Assembly: GCA_964344135.1 (NCBI GenBank)
Contig: CAYFMF010000001.1
Span: forward strand, 1-64,000
Direction: 5' to 3'
DNA: 64,000 nucleotides
Source of the DNA: Thiopontia sp964344135
GTDB taxonomy: Bacteria > Pseudomonadota > Gammaproteobacteria > GCF-002020875
Position 1 is the first letter of the stretch, and the number at the start of each line of letters is the position of its first letter. The position numbers were made by a program, and so were the translations under genes. The notes under the pieces are model-generated. The model did not search any database, had not been told where the DNA came from, and saw only the letters and a program-made list of their open reading frames with translations. Below, piece by piece: positions 60,069 through 64,000 of the stretch.

Positions 60069-60848
60069 TTACCGGGGCTGTTGCGCTATCCAGGCATTCA
60101 GGCGCTGCCCTGTAACGCCCCGGCTCTCTGGACCCATCAGATAGAGATAGGCGCCCATTAGCTCCTCCGGCCTTGGGTTGTTGTTGGGGTTTTCACCCGG
60201 GAATGCCTTGGCACGCATCACGGTACGTGCAACTCCCGGATCAATCGTATTGACCCGGATCTCATCCTGCTCGAGTTCATCTGCAAGGATCTGTGCCATC
60301 CCCTCGTTGGCAAACTTGGAGACGGAGTAGGCGCCCCAGTAGGCACGCCCCTGCTGCCCAACACCCGAACTGGTGAAGATCATCGATGCATCGTCAGACT
60401 GCTTGAGCAGGGGGATGCAGTGTTTGCTCAGCAGGAACTCTGCCGTGACATTGACCTGCAGGGTGGTCTCCCACTGCTTGAGTGTGAAGTGCTCAATCGG
60501 GCTGAGGTCCCCAAGGTGGGCAGCGTTGTGGAGCAGGCCATCCAGGTGTCCGATCTCCTCTGCAATGCCGCCGGCCAGCCCCTGAAACTCCTTCTCTGTC
60601 GCCTTGGCAAAATCGATCGGGAAGATGTAGGGCTGCGGGTTTCCAGCAGAGACAATGGCATCGTAGGTGTCCTCAAGGCGGAAGACGGTCCTCCCTGTCA
60701 GCAGTACCGTTGCGCCATGGCGAGCATAGGACTCTGCTGCTGCACGTCCAATGCCATCACCTGCGCCTGTCACCAGTATGGTGCGCCCCTTCAGCAGATC
60801 AGGGGCGGGGGAGTAGTTCATGTTTTCGGGGATTCTCTTCTCAGTCAC
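60069..60848 (-). CDS. yciK: Short-chain dehydrogenase, YciK family
   Basis: 259 residues. SDR cofactor motif TGAGDGIG near residue 27, catalytic YSVSK (Tyr-x-x-x-Lys), NNA-like NAAHLGD, and the ending GVTGQRLNAWIAQQPR. The substrate of YciK is unknown. Its start overlaps the rmuC stop (ATGA), so the mtaD-ubiG-gph-rmuC-yciK run is continuous. Confidence 0.92.
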   Translation of the reverse strand: MTEKRIPENMNYSPAPDLLKGRTILVTGAGDGIGRAAAESYARHGATVLLTGRTVFRLEDTYDAIVSAGNPQPYIFPIDFAKATEKEFQGLAGGIAEEIGHLDGLLHNAAHLGDLSPIEHFTLKQWETTLQVNVTAEFLLSKHCIPLLKQSDDASMIFTSSGVGQQGRAYWGAYSVSKFANEGMAQILADELEQDEIRVNTIDPGVARTVMRAKAFPGENPNNNPRPEELMGAYLYLMGPESRGVTGQRLNAWIAQQPR

Positions 60849-62131
60849 TCTGGTGTCTCGTCATTGTCCTGTTTCTTTGGGGTCCGGGCCAGTTTCTCGA
60901 CCGGGGCAGGCTCATTCAGCTCCTTTTTGGGGTGGATTCCCATCTCGGTAAAGCGGCGCGCACTGGGGAGCACGGTTCGCTCCAGTGAGCCAACGGCCCG
61001 GTTGAAGGCGTCCACGCCGCCCTCAAGGTTTTTCCCCACCTTTGCGAGGTGGTTGCTGAAGGTGGCCAGGCGATCGTAGAGCTGAACCCCCACCTCACGA
61101 ATGGTCTCCGCATTCTTTGCAACCTCCTGCTGCTTCCACCCAAAGGCGACTGCACGGAGCAGGGCGACCAGGCTGGTTGGGGTGGCAAGAATGACCTTCT
61201 CCTTCAGTGCATCCTCGAGCAGGGTGTGGTCCCTCTCCAGGGCGCTACTGAGGAACTGATCCCCCGGGATGAAGAGGACAACAAAGTCGGGGCTCTCCTC
61301 GAACTGTGACCAGTAGCTCTTTGCGGCCAGCTCCTTGACCCGCTTGCGTACATTGCGGGTGTGACGCTCCAGCTCCTGATCACGAAGCTCGTCACTCTCT
61401 GCCTCGGTTGCATTGATGTAGGCATCAAGAGGGGTCTTCGCATCGACAATAATGGCACGTTGATCGGGCAGGTGGATTACCATGTCCGGGCGCAGGGTTC
61501 CTGACTCCCCATCGGTCTGCTGTTGTTCATGGAAATCGGCATGTTCGACCATACCAGCCAGTTCCGCCAGCCGCTTGAGTGTCAGCTCTCCCCACTGCCC
61601 ACGAACCTCCGGGCGACGCAGCGCCTGAACCAGGTTTCTTGTCTCCTGCTGGAGCTGCTGCTGAGTCAGGGTGATGCTCTCCAGGTGGTGGGTCAGGGCG
61701 CCATATTGCTCCTTGCGCTCCTTCTCGATCTCGCGCAGCTGCTTTTCACTCTTCTCCAGTGTGGTGCGGATTGGCTGAAGCAGGGCATCGATCGCCTGCT
61801 GGCGCTGCTTGAGCTCTCCCTCGGACTGGGTGTGGTGTTTGGCGAGTGACTCCCGGGCCAGTTTCAGGAAGGACTCGCTATTGTGCTGGAGTGCTCTGGA
61901 GGAGAGGTCACCGATCAGCTGGTTGAGCTGTTCCTGGTTCTTACCGCGCGCATGGGCGATCTTCTCCTCAAGATGTTTTCGCTCACTCTCCAGGGTCGCC
62001 TGGAGTCGTGCATTCTCCTCCCGCAGTTTGCTGTTCTGTTGCTGGCTCTGTTCGGACCTGCGCCACAGGATGAGGGCTGCCGCTGTTGCCGCAATCAGGA
62101 TGAGAGAGAGGAGAAGTTCGCTCACAGCCAC
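60845..62131 (-). CDS. rmuC: DNA recombination protein RmuC
   Basis: 428 residues. N-terminal membrane segment (LLLSLILIAATAAALILW, about 5-22), a long coiled coil (25-170), then the RmuC nuclease-like domain (VRGQWGELTLKRLAELAGM, IIVDAKTPLDAYINA, DFVVLFIPGDQFLSSAL). It limits inversions at short repeats in E. coli. It overlaps gph by 10 bp. Confidence 0.95.
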   Translation of the reverse strand: MAVSELLLSLILIAATAAALILWRRSEQSQQQNSKLREENARLQATLESERKHLEEKIAHARGKNQEQLNQLIGDLSSRALQHNSESFLKLARESLAKHHTQSEGELKQRQQAIDALLQPIRTTLEKSEKQLREIEKERKEQYGALTHHLESITLTQQQLQQETRNLVQALRRPEVRGQWGELTLKRLAELAGMVEHADFHEQQQTDGESGTLRPDMVIHLPDQRAIIVDAKTPLDAYINATEAESDELRDQELERHTRNVRKRVKELAAKSYWSQFEESPDFVVLFIPGDQFLSSALERDHTLLEDALKEKVILATPTSLVALLRAVAFGWKQQEVAKNAETIREVGVQLYDRLATFSNHLAKVGKNLEGGVDAFNRAVGSLERTVLPSARRFTEMGIHPKKELNEPAPVEKLARTPKKQDNDETPE

Positions 62132-62769
62132 TCCAGAATCTCACGTGGGTGGTCAATGATTCCATCGGCGGACCATTCGGTCACCTTGTCACCATCACCC
62201 AGGTATCCGAAGCGGGCTGCAATGGTGGTCATGTTGGCCCGTCGCCCCGCCTCGATGTCACGGCTGGCATCCCCTGCATAGATGCATTGCCGGGGTTCCA
62301 GCTGCAGCAGTTCACAGGCGTGTAGCAGCGGTTTCGGGTGGGGCTTGGAGTGGTCTGTGGTATCTCCGCTGATAACACAGGCGGCTCGTTGTGAAAGGCC
62401 CAGCTGCTCCATCAGCGGTTCGGTAAAGCGGGCAGGCTTGTTGGTGACCACCCCCCAGGAGATCTCCCGTGCCTCCAGCTCTGCAAGAAGCTCCTTCATG
62501 CCGCTCATCAGGCCGGTCTCTCTGGATATGTTTTCACTGTAGATGGTCAGCAGACGCTGCCGGTGGGACTCAAAGAGGGCCTCATCGATCTGCTCTCCAA
62601 AGCCGAGCTGAATCAGTGGAGCACTGCCATCTGATGCCACCGGTCGAACCTTCTCAAGTGGAAGGGGAGGCTGGCCATTCTCAACCAGTACCCGGTTCAG
62701 GGCGTAGGCGAGATCGGGCGCGGTGTCCGCCAATGTGCCATCAAGATCCAGTAGTACCGCCCTGATCAT
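62122..62769 (-). CDS. gph: Phosphoglycolate phosphatase
   Basis: HAD phosphatase removing 2-phosphoglycolate, a by-product of RuBisCO oxygenation or DNA repair. 215 residues: LLDLDGTLADTAPDL with nucleophile Asp, VVTNKP, HPKPLLHACELL and YAGDASRDIEAGRRA. The ubiG-gph pairing is common in Gammaproteobacteria; a link to carbon fixation is only inferred. Confidence 0.93.
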   Translation of the reverse strand: MIRAVLLDLDGTLADTAPDLAYALNRVLVENGQPPLPLEKVRPVASDGSAPLIQLGFGEQIDEALFESHRQRLLTIYSENISRETGLMSGMKELLAELEAREISWGVVTNKPARFTEPLMEQLGLSQRAACVISGDTTDHSKPHPKPLLHACELLQLEPRQCIYAGDASRDIEAGRRANMTTIAARFGYLGDGDKVTEWSADGIIDHPREILEWL

Positions 62770-63482
62770 CAGTTGCCGGTCGGGCGTGCGTGGGCAAAGT
62801 AGTTGACGTCTACATTGGCCCCCAGTGTATAGGTCATGGTCAGGGGGTTGTAGTGCATTCCTGTGAGGTCATCGAGCAGCAGGTCGGCGCTGCGTGCCCA
62901 CTGCTCCAGCTCGGCGGGCTTGATGAACTTGTCATGCTCGTGGGTCCCCTTGGGGAGCAGCTTCAGTATATACTCGGCACCGATGATCGCCATCAGATAG
63001 GATTTCAGGTTTCGATTGATGGTGGAGAAGAAGAGGTGGCCGTCAGGCTTAGCCAGCCGGCTGCAGGCGTTGACTACGGATGATGGATCCGGAACATGCT
63101 CCAGCATCTCCATGCAGGTGACGATATCGTAGCTTGCAGGCGCTCTCTCTGCCAGCTCCTCGACGGGAATCTGCTGGTAATCGACATCGAGCCCCGACTC
63201 AAGAAGGTGGAGTCTGGCTACCGACAGTGGGGCCTCTCCCATATCGATACCGGTGACGGTGCCGCCTGCACGGGCCATCCCCTCGGAGAGGATTCCGCCA
63301 CCACACCCTACATCAAGGATCCTCTTGCCATTCAGAGAGGTAAAACGCTCGATATAGTCGAGGCGCAGTGGATTCATGTCGTGCAGTGGCTTGAACTCAC
63401 TGTCACGATCCCACCAGCGGTGGGCGAGTGCCTCGAATTTGGCGATCTCTTCCTGGTCTACATTGGGTCTGTTGCTGCTCAT
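62769..63482 (-). CDS. ubiG: Ubiquinone biosynthesis O-methyltransferase
   Basis: Methylates hydroxyl groups in two steps of ubiquinone synthesis. 237 residues. Start VDQEEIAKFEALAHRWWD, SAM motif ILDVGCGGGILSEGMARAG, EMLEHVPDP, and LLDDLTGMHYNP near the end. It shares one base with gph downstream and overlaps the upstream amidohydrolase stop (ATGA). Confidence 0.97.
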   Translation of the reverse strand: MSSNRPNVDQEEIAKFEALAHRWWDRDSEFKPLHDMNPLRLDYIERFTSLNGKRILDVGCGGGILSEGMARAGGTVTGIDMGEAPLSVARLHLLESGLDVDYQQIPVEELAERAPASYDIVTCMEMLEHVPDPSSVVNACSRLAKPDGHLFFSTINRNLKSYLMAIIGAEYILKLLPKGTHEHDKFIKPAELEQWARSADLLLDDLTGMHYNPLTMTYTLGANVDVNYFAHARPTGN

Positions 63483-64000
63483 GGGGCTATTTTACTCTGC
63501 CACTGGTTTGCCTGTCGCTTCACTTTTTCCAGATCAAGCGGGATCAGCGCCCCATTGCGCACCAGATGCTCCCCGTTGACCCAGACCTCACGAACCTGGT
63601 TGCGGCTGGTTGCGTAGACCAGATGGGAGGCAACATTGTAGATGGGGCGGCTCTCCAGTGTGCCAAGGTCGATGGCGATGATGTCTGCAGCCTTTCCTGG
63701 TCGCAGGGAGCCGGTGATTGAGTCCAGTCCCAGGGCGCGTGCACCGGAGAGGGTTGCCATCTCCAGTGCCTGATGGGCCGAGAGGGCGGTTGGATCCTCT
63801 GCAACCCCCTTTGCGAGCAGGGCCGCACTGCGCATCTCACCAAGCAGATCAAGATCGTTGTTGCTGGCGGCGCCATCGGTCCCCAGTGCAACATTGACCC
63901 CGGCCTTGAGAAGTTTGTCGACCGGACAGAAGCCGCTGGCCAGTTTGAGGTTTGATTCGGGGCAGTGGATGATACTCACCCCACGCCCTGCAAGGAGCTG
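63479..64000 (-). CDS. TRZ/ATZ family amidohydrolase (MtaD-like), C-terminal part
   Basis: The gene runs off the right edge; 173 residues are visible. IIHCPESNLKLASGFCPVDK, VALGTDGAASNNDLDLLGEM (metal Asp) and TGSLRPGKAADIIAIDL match 5-methylthioadenosine / S-adenosylhomocysteine deaminases of this family. Methylthioadenosine and SAH come from SAM-dependent reactions, which suits its neighbour ubiG. The N-terminal HxH site is outside the window. Confidence 0.88.
   Translation of the reverse strand, partial: QLLAGRGVSIIHCPESNLKLASGFCPVDKLLKAGVNVALGTDGAASNNDLDLLGEMRSAALLAKGVAEDPTALSAHQALEMATLSGARALGLDSITGSLRPGKAADIIAIDLGTLESRPIYNVASHLVYATSRNQVREVWVNGEHLVRNGALIPLDLEKVKRQANQWQSKIAP

Noticed and set aside
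1..64000. CRISPR arrays, tRNA or rRNA genes, phage or complete IS elements
   Set aside because: No regularly spaced direct repeats, tRNA-like T-arm patterns or transposase or phage proteins were found on reading both strands.

Overview
The window is a chromosomal segment of a gammaproteobacterium, most likely a sulfur-oxidising autotroph of the Chromatiales type. The gene order from about 2 kb to 34 kb matches the conserved gammaproteobacterial glnD-map / rpsB-tsf-pyrH-frr-uppS-cdsA-dxr-rseP-bamA-skp-lpxD-fabZ-lpxA-lpxB-rnhB-dnaE-accA-tilS-pyrG-kdsA-eno-ftsB-ispD-ispF-truD series. The lifestyle is inferred from a putative sulfur globule protein behind a near-consensus promoter, a CbbY-type phosphatase and a periplasmic tandem thioredoxin. 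No tRNA, rRNA, CRISPR, phage or complete insertion sequence was seen. The window is mostly core genome, with few accessory genes.

Layout. 1-457: the 3' end of an outer-membrane beta-barrel gene, then a perfect 17-bp hairpin. 458-5517 (minus): map, glnD, a small Cys-rich protein and dapL, with the first three genes overlapping. 5545-34488 (plus): the long translation, envelope and replication cluster, starting from an rpsB promoter and structured leader. It covers isoprenoid and phospholipid synthesis, BamA and Skp, lipid A synthesis with gnnA and gnnB inserted between lpxA and lpxB, dnaE, accA, tilS, pyrG, kdsA, eno, ftsB, ispD, ispF and truD. bamA contains a 100-N assembly gap. Two TIR-flanked non-coding elements of about 160 bp lie after accA and after eno.

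34.5-42 kb is a mosaic: an Smr protein, an unknown protein, gluQ, a DUF3579 protein, dksA, cbbY, a class I aminotransferase, the sulfur globule protein, an FGGY kinase and queF. 42.2-48.4 kb holds smc-zipA-ligA. 48.4-53 kb holds small accessory genes (CoA-binding protein, DUF2892 protein, ppnP, tandem thioredoxin, a 40-residue membrane peptide, a secreted unknown protein, bolA, yciI, yciB). 53-59.6 kb holds a PHP phosphatase, yciO, an M50 peptidase, trpS, scpA, scpB, rluB and a HhH-GPD glycosylase. 59.7-64 kb holds a bacteriohemerythrin and a minus-strand run of mtaD-like (partial), ubiG, gph, rmuC and yciK.

How the genes connect. lpxA-gnnA-gnnB-lpxB together with lpxD predict a lipid A built on 2,3-diamino-2,3-dideoxyglucose, with short (C10-type) hydroxyacyl chains suggested by a Met at the LpxA ruler position. 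dapL sits where dapC/dapD commonly lie, suggesting the one-step aminotransferase route to LL-diaminopimelate. smc, scpA and scpB give a complete Smc-ScpAB condensin. The ZipA-like protein has no N-terminal membrane anchor, which is unusual. The most interesting points are the modified lipid A locus, the DapL replacement, the anchorless ZipA, the sulfur globule gene and the orphan repeat elements; no entirely new multi-gene system was evident.
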